NCBI GenBank assembly: GCA_964414425.1
Contig: CAYPWL010000002.1
Coordinates: forward strand, 1-64,000
Source: GYS-P2D sp964414425
GTDB taxonomy: Bacteria > Bacteroidota > Bacteroidia > Chitinophagales > Saprospiraceae
Reading direction: 5' to 3'
DNA: 64,000 nucleotides
Made by a program: the position numbers and the translations under genes. The notes under the pieces were generated by a model, which saw nothing but the letters and a program-made list of their open reading frames with translations, did not search any database and was not told the origin of the DNA. Shown in pieces: positions 16,416 to 25,467 of this stretch (positions within the stretch are counted from its first letter, which is position 1; each line of letters opens with the position of its first letter).

Positions 16416-18200
16416 ATGTTATCTACTTATTTTAAATTTCTATGCAGTGCTGCTATTCTTGGTATAGTCTTATTTGCAGCATGTCGCACTGCACCTGAAC
16501 CCGTAATCGATATGGATGCGGGTGTCCCCAATTTTGGCCTACATGACCAAGATGGTGCCTTTCACAATCTGTATTACTACTCGGATGCCAAGGCTGTCGT
16601 ATTATATGTACATGGTAATAAGTGTCCGATAGTCCGTAATGCCATCACTGATATCCGATCAGTACGTAAGGAATTTAGAGATCAGGGAGTCGAGTTTCTG
16701 ATGATCAACTCCAATGTCCAGGATGATAGGGCTGCTATTGCTGCCGAAGCAGAGGAATTTGACATAGATTTCCCCATACTTAAAGACGACGCCCAGTTAG
16801 TAGCAGAAGCATTGCAACTCCATCGTACGGCCGAAGCGATCGTTATTGATCCATACAGCTGGTCAGTAGTTTATCGTGGACCTATTAATGATAGAATCGG
16901 ATACGAAAGCCAGAAGAATGATGCTGACAAACACTACCTCGCTGATGCGCTTACTGCTCATCTTGCTGATGAAGACATCGCTGAATCTTATATCAAGGGT
17001 AAGGGATGTCTGATCAAGCGACTGCACGATAATGATGAGGATTTTTCCTCGATATCTTATGCAGATGATGTGGCTCCGATCTTAGTAGATAAGTGCGTGA
17101 GCTGTCATGTCGAAGGGGGGATCGCTCCATGGCAGATGAAAAACTATGAGACCGTATTCGGATGGTCACTCATGATGAGAGAGGTGATCCGCACGAAGCG
17201 CATGCCACCATTTCACGCTGATCCAGAAACGGACAACATCGACCACAACATTGCCCTGACTAATGATGAACTAAAGACTCTAGTACATTGGATTGATGCT
17301 GGTGCTAAGAAAGATGGCGATAGAGACCCACTAGCGGAGTATAAAGCTCAAGCTCCCAAGTGGGATCAGGGTGAGCCCGATCTGGCCATACAACTTAACG
17401 AAGAAGCAATCCCTGCTACAGGTATTATCGATTACCGCTATCAAGAGCATGAAGTAGAAATCGATCAGGATATCTGGGCGACGGGATTTCAGATATTACC
17501 GGGTAACCGAGAGGTGCTCCATCATGTCTTAATCAGTGTCATCTATCCAGACGGCTTTATCGAGCCTATAGATAGATCGAGCCCATGGCTTGATGGACTA
17601 CTCGCTGCATGGGCCCCAGGTGGAGAAACAGAGACATTTCCTGAGCATACCGGACGTATCATCCCTAAGGGGTCTAAGCTACACTTTCAGTTACACTACA
17701 CCACGAATGGAAAAGCACAGAGCGATCAGTCAACGGTAGGACTATACTATACCACGGAACAACCAGATAATGAATATTTGATGGTGGGTGCATTTAATAC
17801 GAGGATCCAGATCCCGCCCAACGAGAAAAGCTACAAAAATACGGCTCGACACAAGTTTGAGCATGATGCTACACTATATACACTCTTCCCACACATGCAC
17901 TTCCGTGGCAAGGCCATGAAGTTTACTGCACTATATCCTGATGGACGGCGAGAGGTGATCCTAAATGTGCCCAACTACAACTTCAACTGGCAGCGAGGAT
18001 ATGACTTCGAAGAGCCATTGAAACTGCCCGCTCGGACAGTCCTGTATGTTGATGCAGAATTTGATAATTCAGCTCAAAATTCTTTTAATCCAGCACCGGA
18101 GCGGACGGTCTATTGGGGAGATTATTCCTTTGATGAGATGCTCATCGGCTATATGAGTTTTGAGTACCACAAGGACAGTCAAGACCTTTCCATGAATTGA
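16416..18200 (+). CDS. Redoxin / haem c / copper monooxygenase-like fusion lipoprotein
   Basis: The 594-residue lipoprotein (lipobox FAAC, Cys23) joins three modules. Residues 30-195 are a peroxiredoxin/thioredoxin-like fold with a single active-site style cysteine in HGNKCPIVRN. A cytochrome-like segment has CVSCH (Cys227-His231) followed by GGIAPW and MPPFHADP. Residues about 320-594 resemble the two-domain copper type II monooxygenase fold: EVLHHVLI (CuA-type His pair), HFQLHYTTNG and LFPHMHFRGK (further His ligands). Such fusions occur in Bacteroidota and Planctomycetes with unknown substrate. It would oxidise something in the periplasm; hydroxylation is inference. Confidence 0.8.
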   Translation: MLSTYFKFLCSAAILGIVLFAACRTAPEPVIDMDAGVPNFGLHDQDGAFHNLYYYSDAKAVVLYVHGNKCPIVRNAITDIRSVRKEFRDQGVEFLMINSNVQDDRAAIAAEAEEFDIDFPILKDDAQLVAEALQLHRTAEAIVIDPYSWSVVYRGPINDRIGYESQKNDADKHYLADALTAHLADEDIAESYIKGKGCLIKRLHDNDEDFSSISYADDVAPILVDKCVSCHVEGGIAPWQMKNYETVFGWSLMMREVIRTKRMPPFHADPETDNIDHNIALTNDELKTLVHWIDAGAKKDGDRDPLAEYKAQAPKWDQGEPDLAIQLNEEAIPATGIIDYRYQEHEVEIDQDIWATGFQILPGNREVLHHVLISVIYPDGFIEPIDRSSPWLDGLLAAWAPGGETETFPEHTGRIIPKGSKLHFQLHYTTNGKAQSDQSTVGLYYTTEQPDNEYLMVGAFNTRIQIPPNEKSYKNTARHKFEHDATLYTLFPHMHFRGKAMKFTALYPDGRREVILNVPNYNFNWQRGYDFEEPLKLPARTVLYVDAEFDNSAQNSFNPAPERTVYWGDYSFDEMLIGYMSFEYHKDSQDLSMN

Positions 18201-18248
18201 TATAAAACCTATGAGGTCGTAGGCTAACAAGTAAGGAGATAAATAAGA

Positions 18249-19007
18249 ATGTACATGAAGGAGGTCGTAATCGAGGCGAAAGACCTGAACAAAAAATATG
18301 ATACTGGACAAACAACTGTTCCTGTCATCAATGAAATCAATCTATCCCTATACAAGGGTGAATTCACAGTGATCATGGGCAGCTCAGGGTCGGGCAAGTC
18401 CACATTGCTCTATCTGTTGAGTGGATTAGAGACCCCTACAAGTGGAGAGATCTGGCTCGAAGACAAGCCTGTGCATACGCTCGATGAAAAGATGATGACG
18501 CTCATCAGACGAGAGTATATCGGATTTGTATTTCAAGACTTTAATTTGGTACCTAACCTCACCTTCCTCGAAAATGTACTCATCCCTGCCTATCTCGTCA
18601 AAAATGATCGCAAGCAACTCAAATCACGTGCCGAGGAGCTTATGACCAAGATGGGGATCATCGATCTGAAGGATCGCCTGCCATCGCAGGTTTCCGGCGG
18701 TCAGCAACAACGATGCTCGATGGCACGAGCAATCATTAATAACCCTCGAGTGGTGATGGCAGATGAGCCTACAGGCAATCTGAATTCCTCTTCCTCTGAG
18801 GCAGTATTGGATATCCTGACCGATCTCAATAATCAAGGTCAATCCATAGTCATGGTAACTCATGAACCCAAATCAGCAAGTCGCGCTGATCGCATCATAT
18901 TTCTGCGTGATGGATTGATCGAAGACGAATTGTCCTTTGACAAAGGAGTCAGTACCGATGACAAGGAGGTACAGCTGTTGAAATGGCTCGCAGGCAAGGA
19001 TTGGTAA
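18249..19007 (+). CDS. ABC transporter ATP-binding protein (LolD/MacB type)
   Basis: A 252-residue ATPase. Walker A GSSGSGKST (44-52), Q-loop VFQDFNLVPNLT, signature VSGGQQQR (148-155), Walker B VVMADEPTGN (168-177) and a His in VMVTHEP are all intact. The sequence is closest in style to ATPases of mechanotransmission exporters such as MacB/LolD. A GGAG-like ribosome site lies 10 bases before the ATG at 18249, and a second AAGGAGG occurs just inside the frame; an ATG at 18255 is an alternative start. It lies 24 bp upstream of the matching permease gene. Confidence 0.93.
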   Translation: MYMKEVVIEAKDLNKKYDTGQTTVPVINEINLSLYKGEFTVIMGSSGSGKSTLLYLLSGLETPTSGEIWLEDKPVHTLDEKMMTLIRREYIGFVFQDFNLVPNLTFLENVLIPAYLVKNDRKQLKSRAEELMTKMGIIDLKDRLPSQVSGGQQQRCSMARAIINNPRVVMADEPTGNLNSSSSEAVLDILTDLNNQGQSIVMVTHEPKSASRADRIIFLRDGLIEDELSFDKGVSTDDKEVQLLKWLAGKDW

Positions 19008-19031
19008 TGAAGAAGAGTTGATCAACAGCGG

Positions 19032-21392
19032 ATGAAAAGTGTATTACTAATTACTTGGGCGAACATCAAAAGGCGAAAGGTACAGACCCTTCTCGTTGGG
19101 ATATGTATTGCTTTGGCAGCATTGCTGTTTTCCACAGTGATCGGTATGAGTATTGGGATGCAACGCCCATTTGACAACCTCTTCGAAAAGCTGAAGGCAT
19201 CACACATCGTACTGGATTTTGATATCCACGTACATGACCCACAAGAAATTACTGAATGGTTCAACGCTCAAGAAGAGGTCGTTAGCGTCGGTGTGCCTAA
19301 GTCGAGGAGATACATGAGGCAGTTCCCGCAGTTTAAGGGTGAGGAATTAGTCAATTCCGCGTACCTCACCGAGTTTCATGGTAACGATTTAGAAAATGAT
19401 CGCTTAGATATCTTACAAGGCAGTGAATCAAGATTTCCTCTGCCTGGTGAAATCTGGGTGCCCAATAACTGGTTAAAAGGGGCTGATATAACTATTGGAG
19501 ACACGATCATGGTGCCCACCAGCAATGGCTTGTTTCCTTTGACCGTAGCAGCTATTGCAATCGATCCTCATCACTCTAATGGACTGATCAATCCTGAACC
19601 TGCATGGGTAGGCCCAGGGACTTTATCGATGCTATTTCCTGTAAAGGACTTAACCCGTGTTGTCATGGGTATCCGGCTTACTGATCCAGAGGTAACCGAA
19701 GCCGTCTGGAAGAAATTTAATGAAGAGTACTCCTATAGAGGTTTCAGCAGGCTTTATAAGGAATACAAGTCCTTCTTTCAGATACTCTACCAGATCACTG
19801 GTGGCATACTGCTCATCTTCGTAATCTTCGGGATCATAGTCACACTGATCGTCACCTCATCGGTCGTGAGCAGTTCTATCCGCACCGATTACAAGATGAT
19901 CGGTATGCTCAAGGCCCAAGGATTCACTAAACGAAATATGATCAGTGTATACGTCATTCAGTTTATGCTCATCACCTGCTTAGCGGTACCTATAGGATTA
20001 ATAGGTGGCTACTTTACCACGCTATTGGTATTTAAGTCGTTGATCACGGCCATCGGTTCTGTAAACTTTGATATAGGGCTGCTGGCCCCATCGATCTGGA
20101 CTTTCTTTGCGTTTCTCATCGCCATCTTGCTGATTTCGTATCGCAGCGCTATTGGAGCTACACACATCCAACCCGTTACTGCTATCCGTAATAATGGTCC
20201 CCCTCAAAAATCTTATGGCAATAGTAAGTTTGGGCTATTCAAGCTGGGACCACGATCTAACGTGGTGAGTTTTCTGTCTATGCGATTCTTGCGGTCCAAT
20301 ATCATGAGAGCCGTACTCTTATTCGTAGGGTTGAGTTTTGTGATTTTTGTTCAGATGCTGTATGTCAATGGTTCGAGTTCATTGTCGGGACTCAACAGTA
20401 ACAGACCAGCTTGGGGCTTTAATTATTGTGATGTGGGCGTGCGCCAATCAGGACCTCAACTACCAAACCAACAAGACTTCTTCAAGGAGGATATGGAGGA
20501 CGATGAACGAGTTAAGGAGGTGGTCAAAATCGGTGGATATACTGCCACACTTCCTGCAACGGAGACCCGAGCTCCTAAGCCAATAGAGGGTACTATATAT
20601 GATGACGAATTAGAAAAAGTCGGCCACATAGTGGTAGAAGGCAGGCATCCAGTATTTGAAGATGAACTCTCACTTGGTCTAACCAGTCAAAAATCCCTGG
20701 GGGTTGAGATTGGAGATAGTATAGGTCTATATATGGAAGGTCAGCTCGTGCACTATACCATTACGGGCATCTATCAAAGCCTGAATAACTTAAGTGAGGG
20801 ATTCTTTATGAGATTGGAGGGCATCCAAGAAGTTAATCCACTCTATGAACTCAGAGGATACCAGATAAAGCTGAAAAAGGGTGAAGATCATCAAGCATTT
20901 GCCGATGATCTCATTAAGACCTATGGGAGTGCTTATGACGTATTTATTATCTCGGAGAGACTTGGTAACCTCGAGAACATACTTAATGGGGTCAAAGACC
21001 TGCTGACTCTGATTTCCGCTTTATTCTTGGGAATCTTGTTCGTCACGGTATTCAATGATACCGTTCTAAGCATCAAGGAAACGCAGCGCAATATCGGCAT
21101 ATTTAAAGCCATCGGTATGACACCATTTCAACTGCAGATGGCACTGATCATAAGAGCTATAATTATAGCGGTAATCGCCTTAGCAATCGCAGTACCACTG
21201 TCGTTATATATTATCCCAGTAGCATTAGGGAAGTTTACGGTCTTTGCAGGCTTAGCGACCTTCCCATATTTATTTGATGCGACGGGCAGCCTGCTAGTGA
21301 TACCATTTATACTTGTCCTAACCATCATAACGGTCTGGTTAGCCTCTCGGCGCTTGTTAAAGATCAGGCCGAGGATATTAGTGCGCGAATAA
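19032..21392 (+). CDS. ABC transporter permease with two FtsX domains (MacB-like)
   Basis: The 786-residue protein has a membrane helix at 17-38, a large periplasmic domain (about 40-245), three helices around 250-375, a further helix near 424-442, a second periplasmic domain, and three C-terminal helices around 650-780. It is thus a tandem of two FtsX/MacB_PCD units in one chain, as in exporters that work from the periplasmic side rather than moving substrate across the inner membrane. It is encoded between its ATPase and a beta-lactamase-fold protein. Cargo could be a lipoprotein, a peptide or an envelope lipid; sequence does not tell. Confidence 0.88.
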   Translation: MKSVLLITWANIKRRKVQTLLVGICIALAALLFSTVIGMSIGMQRPFDNLFEKLKASHIVLDFDIHVHDPQEITEWFNAQEEVVSVGVPKSRRYMRQFPQFKGEELVNSAYLTEFHGNDLENDRLDILQGSESRFPLPGEIWVPNNWLKGADITIGDTIMVPTSNGLFPLTVAAIAIDPHHSNGLINPEPAWVGPGTLSMLFPVKDLTRVVMGIRLTDPEVTEAVWKKFNEEYSYRGFSRLYKEYKSFFQILYQITGGILLIFVIFGIIVTLIVTSSVVSSSIRTDYKMIGMLKAQGFTKRNMISVYVIQFMLITCLAVPIGLIGGYFTTLLVFKSLITAIGSVNFDIGLLAPSIWTFFAFLIAILLISYRSAIGATHIQPVTAIRNNGPPQKSYGNSKFGLFKLGPRSNVVSFLSMRFLRSNIMRAVLLFVGLSFVIFVQMLYVNGSSSLSGLNSNRPAWGFNYCDVGVRQSGPQLPNQQDFFKEDMEDDERVKEVVKIGGYTATLPATETRAPKPIEGTIYDDELEKVGHIVVEGRHPVFEDELSLGLTSQKSLGVEIGDSIGLYMEGQLVHYTITGIYQSLNNLSEGFFMRLEGIQEVNPLYELRGYQIKLKKGEDHQAFADDLIKTYGSAYDVFIISERLGNLENILNGVKDLLTLISALFLGILFVTVFNDTVLSIKETQRNIGIFKAIGMTPFQLQMALIIRAIIIAVIALAIAVPLSLYIIPVALGKFTVFAGLATFPYLFDATGSLLVIPFILVLTIITVWLASRRLLKIRPRILVRE

Positions 21393-21405
21393 GATTGATA
21401 GATCA

Positions 21406-23322
21406 ATGAAGTATATAATCGTCTACATCCTAATCATTAGTTCGTCCATCTTGCTTGAGGGCCAACGATCTGCTGCTATCCGCAATGTAGATCAGTACCT
21501 CCAGAACTATCTGGAGCGCACTCCAGTACCGGGATTTGCAATCGCTATAGTTGAGGATGATCAAGTCATCTATAATAAAGCCTATGGAGTAGAACGAGAG
21601 GGATACGCCAATCCGATGACGCCTAACAGTATCCTCGCCATAGATGCATTGGCCAGAGGGTTTACTGCTATGGCCGTATTGCAATTGGTCGATCAGGGCA
21701 AGCTCAATCTCGATGATCCCGTGACTGACTATATACCTTGGTTTCAGACATCTAACAAAGACTTTAGCGATCAGGTAACCATCAGGATGTGCCTAAGTAA
21801 TACATCTGGGATTCCTCCACAATTTGAATCTAAGCCGACCCTCGATGATCAGGATGGACTGAGGGACTTCATTGCTTCATTTGAACAGCATGTCATCAAG
21901 CGACGACCAGGGATGTCTCATGAGTACTGCGACGAGGGATACAGCATCATCCACTATATCATAGAATCTATCAGTGGATTAGATTACGCAGACTATATCG
22001 AGCAAAAGATTCTGACTCCACTCGGCATGAGTAACAGCTCTGCCATATACCAAGAAGATCTGAATATCCTACATGGTCATGAGATGGATCTCGCAGCCTG
22101 TAGGCCTGCCGTTTATGCACGGCCTGATCCTAACTTTACAGCCGCAGGGTCACAGTTTTATTCTACTACAGAAGATCTGAGTCACTACATGATTGCGCTT
22201 ATAAACGGCGGCTACTATAAGGGTAAGCAAGTCATCAGCAAAGCAGGCTTAGCAGAGCTATTTAAGACCAACACATCATTTGAAGGACTGGGTACAATGT
22301 TGGGTGGTAATGGTATCGACATACAATATGCACTGGGTTGGATGGGCATGTCTATCGAGGATCGTGATATCATGATCCACACAGGTGGCAATGGAAAAAG
22401 CGGAGCTATACTGGGTATCAACATCGCTAAGAATCAAGCTTTTGCCATACTCTTTAATGCTGATGTCAATCGATTCGATAGATTTGAATATCCGGGGATG
22501 GAACATGCAGTCAACAACGTCATCCACCTCATCAATCAGGAGGACACAACGGAGTTTGGGTTAGTACGATCTAATCTCGTAACCACAGAGTCATATGACC
22601 TGCCCGAAGAGCTATGGGGCAACTATATCGGACGCTACGAGCCAATAGGGAGTCAGCATCCTTTTTTTAATAATAGGACCTTAGAGGTGGTTAAGATCGA
22701 TGATGAATATCTTGAACTTACGGTACATCATCAAAACAGGTTTAATGGTCGCTATCGATTAGACTTCTCCACTAAGGCCCGGTCTACTCTGCGCAATATT
22801 GCTCAGCCCAGAGATATACAGTTTAACATCTATCCAGATGGCTACGTAGGTGGTCTGTTTATGTTTGGCACAGAGTTCCAAAAACTCGATGACCAAAAGT
22901 CCAGTAAAACAATTGCGCTGACCTCTCCTAACGGATTAGGGAGCTTTAGCCTACCTATAGGATATGAGCATCAGTGGCAGGGCGATCAGCTCATTATGGG
23001 GATAGACAATGGCGGAGCTCTTACACTCCAAATCAATCAATTACAAAAGCGCAGCTTCACTACACTTCTGGAGTCAGCGCTTGCCGATAAGGAGGTATCT
23101 TATAAGGGCAATATGAATACATCCACGATAAAAGAAGGCTTGTGGACAGAGCAAACCGTCTATGTCAAAGAAGGTGAGACTGTGCAGCAATTCATCATCG
23201 CGCTATACCAAGATCCTAATAGTAAACGGGAGATGAGCCTGGTTATATCACAAGCCTATGGATCGTCTGACAAGCGGACCTACGGCATCATCCAAAATCT
23301 ACAGCGGACGATACAGCTTTAA
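21406..23322 (+). CDS. Class C beta-lactamase-fold protein lacking the catalytic Ser and Lys
   Basis: The 638-residue exported protein has the serine beta-lactamase/esterase fold over residues 25-365 and an extra C-terminal domain of about 260 residues like those in many Bacteroidota members. The SxxK motif is lost: the usual GS-x-SKxFTA reads DALARGFTA, with Ala81 for the nucleophile Ser and Arg84 for the general-base Lys. The second motif YSN reads YCD (174-176), while the third, HTGG (325-328), is kept. Codons at 21646 (GCA) and 21655 (AGA) confirm the changes. It follows the permease gene by 13 bp and may be a binding or sensor subunit of the exporter. Confidence 0.85.
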   Translation: MKYIIVYILIISSSILLEGQRSAAIRNVDQYLQNYLERTPVPGFAIAIVEDDQVIYNKAYGVEREGYANPMTPNSILAIDALARGFTAMAVLQLVDQGKLNLDDPVTDYIPWFQTSNKDFSDQVTIRMCLSNTSGIPPQFESKPTLDDQDGLRDFIASFEQHVIKRRPGMSHEYCDEGYSIIHYIIESISGLDYADYIEQKILTPLGMSNSSAIYQEDLNILHGHEMDLAACRPAVYARPDPNFTAAGSQFYSTTEDLSHYMIALINGGYYKGKQVISKAGLAELFKTNTSFEGLGTMLGGNGIDIQYALGWMGMSIEDRDIMIHTGGNGKSGAILGINIAKNQAFAILFNADVNRFDRFEYPGMEHAVNNVIHLINQEDTTEFGLVRSNLVTTESYDLPEELWGNYIGRYEPIGSQHPFFNNRTLEVVKIDDEYLELTVHHQNRFNGRYRLDFSTKARSTLRNIAQPRDIQFNIYPDGYVGGLFMFGTEFQKLDDQKSSKTIALTSPNGLGSFSLPIGYEHQWQGDQLIMGIDNGGALTLQINQLQKRSFTTLLESALADKEVSYKGNMNTSTIKEGLWTEQTVYVKEGETVQQFIIALYQDPNSKREMSLVISQAYGSSDKRTYGIIQNLQRTIQL

Positions 23323-23324
23323 GC

Positions 23325-24416
23325 TTACGACTCGAATGTCAGCTCAACAACGTCTGATTGACATCGAGCTTGACACGCCAGTATGTAGCCAGACTTGACC
23401 TCCGAATCATCGAGGGCATAGCATACATCCATGCTTACCTCACCAGAGTGTACCTTAGCCACACAAGTCGAGCAAGCTCCACTAGTACATGAGTACGGAG
23501 CATCGATTTTCTCATCGATGAGGGCATCCAGTATTGTCTTATCAGAAGGTACGGTAACCTCATATTGCTTCCCAGCAAGGGTGACTTTTACCGTGGCTCC
23601 GACACCAGCTGCCGTACCTACAGGCTTCGTACTGACGAATCTCTCTGTATGTAAGAACTCATTGTCGATGCCTTTCCCCTCAAGGTGGTCGATGATCGTA
23701 TCGATCATAGCTCCTGGACCGCACACCAGATAGTGTGCTTCAACTGACTTCTTAGGATAGTCTCCTAAGAACTGATCTACCTTAGACTTATCAATACGGC
23801 CGACCCATCCTGACCAGTTCATTTTCCCCTTAGAGAAGAGTCCTTTAAGGCCGCCTGATTTTTCACGATTAGGCTTGCTCAAGGTCTGCTGATAAATGAA
23901 CTGACCTGTATACTTACTGGCTAATTGTTCTAACTCATTTTTGAATATGACGCAGTCCTCATTCGTGTTACCATAGAGGAGATGACACGTGCTCTTAGGC
24001 TCCTCTTCAAGGATGGTTTTTATCATCGAAATAATCGGCGTGATACCACTACCAGATGCAAAGAAATAGAAGTCTCGCTGCTTATGCTCAACTAAGTCAA
24101 GGGTGAACTTACCGTCGGGCGTCATAACATCCACATGACTCCCCGCTTTGAGTGTATCATTAATATGATTGGAGATTAACCCCTTTTTTACTCGCTTGAC
24201 ATTGACACCATAGTCGCCTTCTGTTGGACTGGTGCACAGCGAATACGATCTGCGTTCCTCCTTGCCATTTACATCAAATCTTAGCGTCAGGTACTGTCCT
24301 GCTCGGTACTTATAATCATCCTTAAGATTGTCAGGAATATCAAAGTATATGGACTTAGATTGATCCGTTTCCTCTACAACTTTCTTTACTGTCAACTTAT
24401 GAAATTCGTGACTCAT
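23325..24416 (-). CDS. PaaE-type flavin reductase with C-terminal 2Fe-2S ferredoxin
   Basis: The 363-residue protein has a ferredoxin-NADP reductase part: RSYSLCTSP for FAD and GSGITPIISMIKTIL for the NAD(P)H domain. A plant-type ferredoxin follows, with Cys310, Cys315, Cys318 and Cys348 (CX4CX2CX29C). This order matches PaaE of the phenylacetyl-CoA epoxygenase and related oxygenase reductases. No paaABCD genes are in the window, so it may instead feed another oxygenase; AlkB at 3201-4229 is one possible client, though distant. A lysine- and glycine-rich insert (about 190-210) is unusual. It is convergent with the preceding gene with only 2 bp between stops. Confidence 0.9.
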   Translation of the reverse strand: MSHEFHKLTVKKVVEETDQSKSIYFDIPDNLKDDYKYRAGQYLTLRFDVNGKEERRSYSLCTSPTEGDYGVNVKRVKKGLISNHINDTLKAGSHVDVMTPDGKFTLDLVEHKQRDFYFFASGSGITPIISMIKTILEEEPKSTCHLLYGNTNEDCVIFKNELEQLASKYTGQFIYQQTLSKPNREKSGGLKGLFSKGKMNWSGWVGRIDKSKVDQFLGDYPKKSVEAHYLVCGPGAMIDTIIDHLEGKGIDNEFLHTERFVSTKPVGTAAGVGATVKVTLAGKQYEVTVPSDKTILDALIDEKIDAPYSCTSGACSTCVAKVHSGEVSMDVCYALDDSEVKSGYILACQARCQSDVVELTFES

Positions 24417-24427
24417 ATCTTCTCTTT

Positions 24428-25054
24428 TTAAAAGGATTGAACGGCCTTAAATAGCAGCACGAACCCAAATATAATTAAGGCGCAACCTGCTACTTTGTTT
24501 ATGATGATCAATGTTTTTTCATTGATTCTCTTACGGATCATCTTGGCCATTAAGACCTTAAGAGAATCCGTAACGATGATGGTTAATATTATGGCTATAG
24601 CAAAATATTCACTCTCGATTACTGACAATTTCTTAGTGGCAACATAGGACGTGATCGTACTCAACCAAAAGATAAATGTGAAGGGATTAACCGTATTGAC
24701 CAAGAATCCCTTAGTCCAAAACCCTGCCCAGCTTGTCGCTGTGACTTGCTCAATATCTAAATCAAGTTGGGATTTCTTCATAAAATTAACAACACCAACA
24801 CCCACTAACACGATACCGCCTATCAGGCCCATCCAAAAGATGAAATTGGGGTGCTGCACTACAGAGTCAATGCGCTTGATAAACAGCAGCGTCAGCGAGA
24901 CTATGATAATATCACTGACCCATATACCAGAAGCGGCTGTCAAGCCCGCCTTAGTACCATGCTCCAGAGTAGACTGCATCAATACGATGAATATTGGCCC
25001 CAGCAGTATAGCCAGAGTCAAGCCCAGATAGATGCCATCAATAATATACTGCAT
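24428..25054 (-). CDS. LysE/RhtB family amino-acid exporter
   Basis: The 208-residue membrane protein has six predicted helices. The start MQYIIDGIYLGLTLAILLGP has the family's conserved LGP in helix 1, followed by GLTAASGIWVSD, and a later segment NPFTFIFWL with the conserved NP. LysE-type proteins export amino acids or related small molecules. Its first 37 bases lie inside the 3' end of the YjbQ gene, so the two are co-transcribed. Substrate unknown. Confidence 0.9.
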   Translation of the reverse strand: MQYIIDGIYLGLTLAILLGPIFIVLMQSTLEHGTKAGLTAASGIWVSDIIIVSLTLLFIKRIDSVVQHPNFIFWMGLIGGIVLVGVGVVNFMKKSQLDLDIEQVTATSWAGFWTKGFLVNTVNPFTFIFWLSTITSYVATKKLSVIESEYFAIAIILTIIVTDSLKVLMAKMIRKRINEKTLIIINKVAGCALIIFGFVLLFKAVQSF

Positions 25055-25467
25055 AGCTTTGAGTAGAGCGTGATTATGAGCGACCTACGATGAGGCCGAT
25101 CTCTAAACTCGCACAAATATATACCTTGCCAGGTACCTAAGGCCAATCTACCATTTACAATTGGTATTGAGATCGACGAACCGACAAGGCTGCTCTTGAT
25201 ATGGGCCGGCATATCATCATCTCCTTCGATGTCATGCTTGATAAATGGCATACGCTCAGGGACAATATGATTGAAGAAACTCTCAAAGTCCATCAGTACT
25301 GTAGGGTCAGCATTTTCATTGATGGTGATACCAGCAGACGTATGCCTGATGAATACGGTCATCATAGCTTGGTCTGGCATCTCACCAACAGCCTCAACGA
25401 TATAATCTGTTATGATATGAAACCCACGACTGTATGACGGTAGCGTCAGAGGGATATGCCGGATCAT
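25018..25467 (-). CDS. YjbQ/UPF0047 family protein (secondary thiamine-phosphate synthase-like)
   Basis: I chose the ATG at 25467, eight codons inside the open frame, because it overlaps the upstream stop as ATGA and begins where the family normally begins. The 149-residue protein has the family landmarks HTSAGITINENADP, a HD-EGDDDMPAHIKSSL segment, GRLALGTWQGIYL and EFRD-PHRR. YjbQ proteins are reported to have weak thiamine-phosphate synthase activity; the true role is not settled. The last 14 or so residues after the family core (SKLCSILLMASIWA) are encoded over the start of the LysE gene and look like an accidental tail. Confidence 0.9.
   Translation of the reverse strand: MIRHIPLTLPSYSRGFHIITDYIVEAVGEMPDQAMMTVFIRHTSAGITINENADPTVLMDFESFFNHIVPERMPFIKHDIEGDDDMPAHIKSSLVGSSISIPIVNGRLALGTWQGIYLCEFRDRPHRRSLIITLYSKLCSILLMASIWA

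Noticed and set aside
23325..24416. Part of a phenylacetate (paa) degradation cluster
   Set aside because: The reductase is PaaE-like, but no paaA, B, C, D or other paa genes are nearby, so the pathway cannot be claimed.
24651..25031. 126-codon plus-strand frame over the LysE gene
   Set aside because: LysE on the other strand has six clear membrane helices and family motifs; the antisense frame has none.
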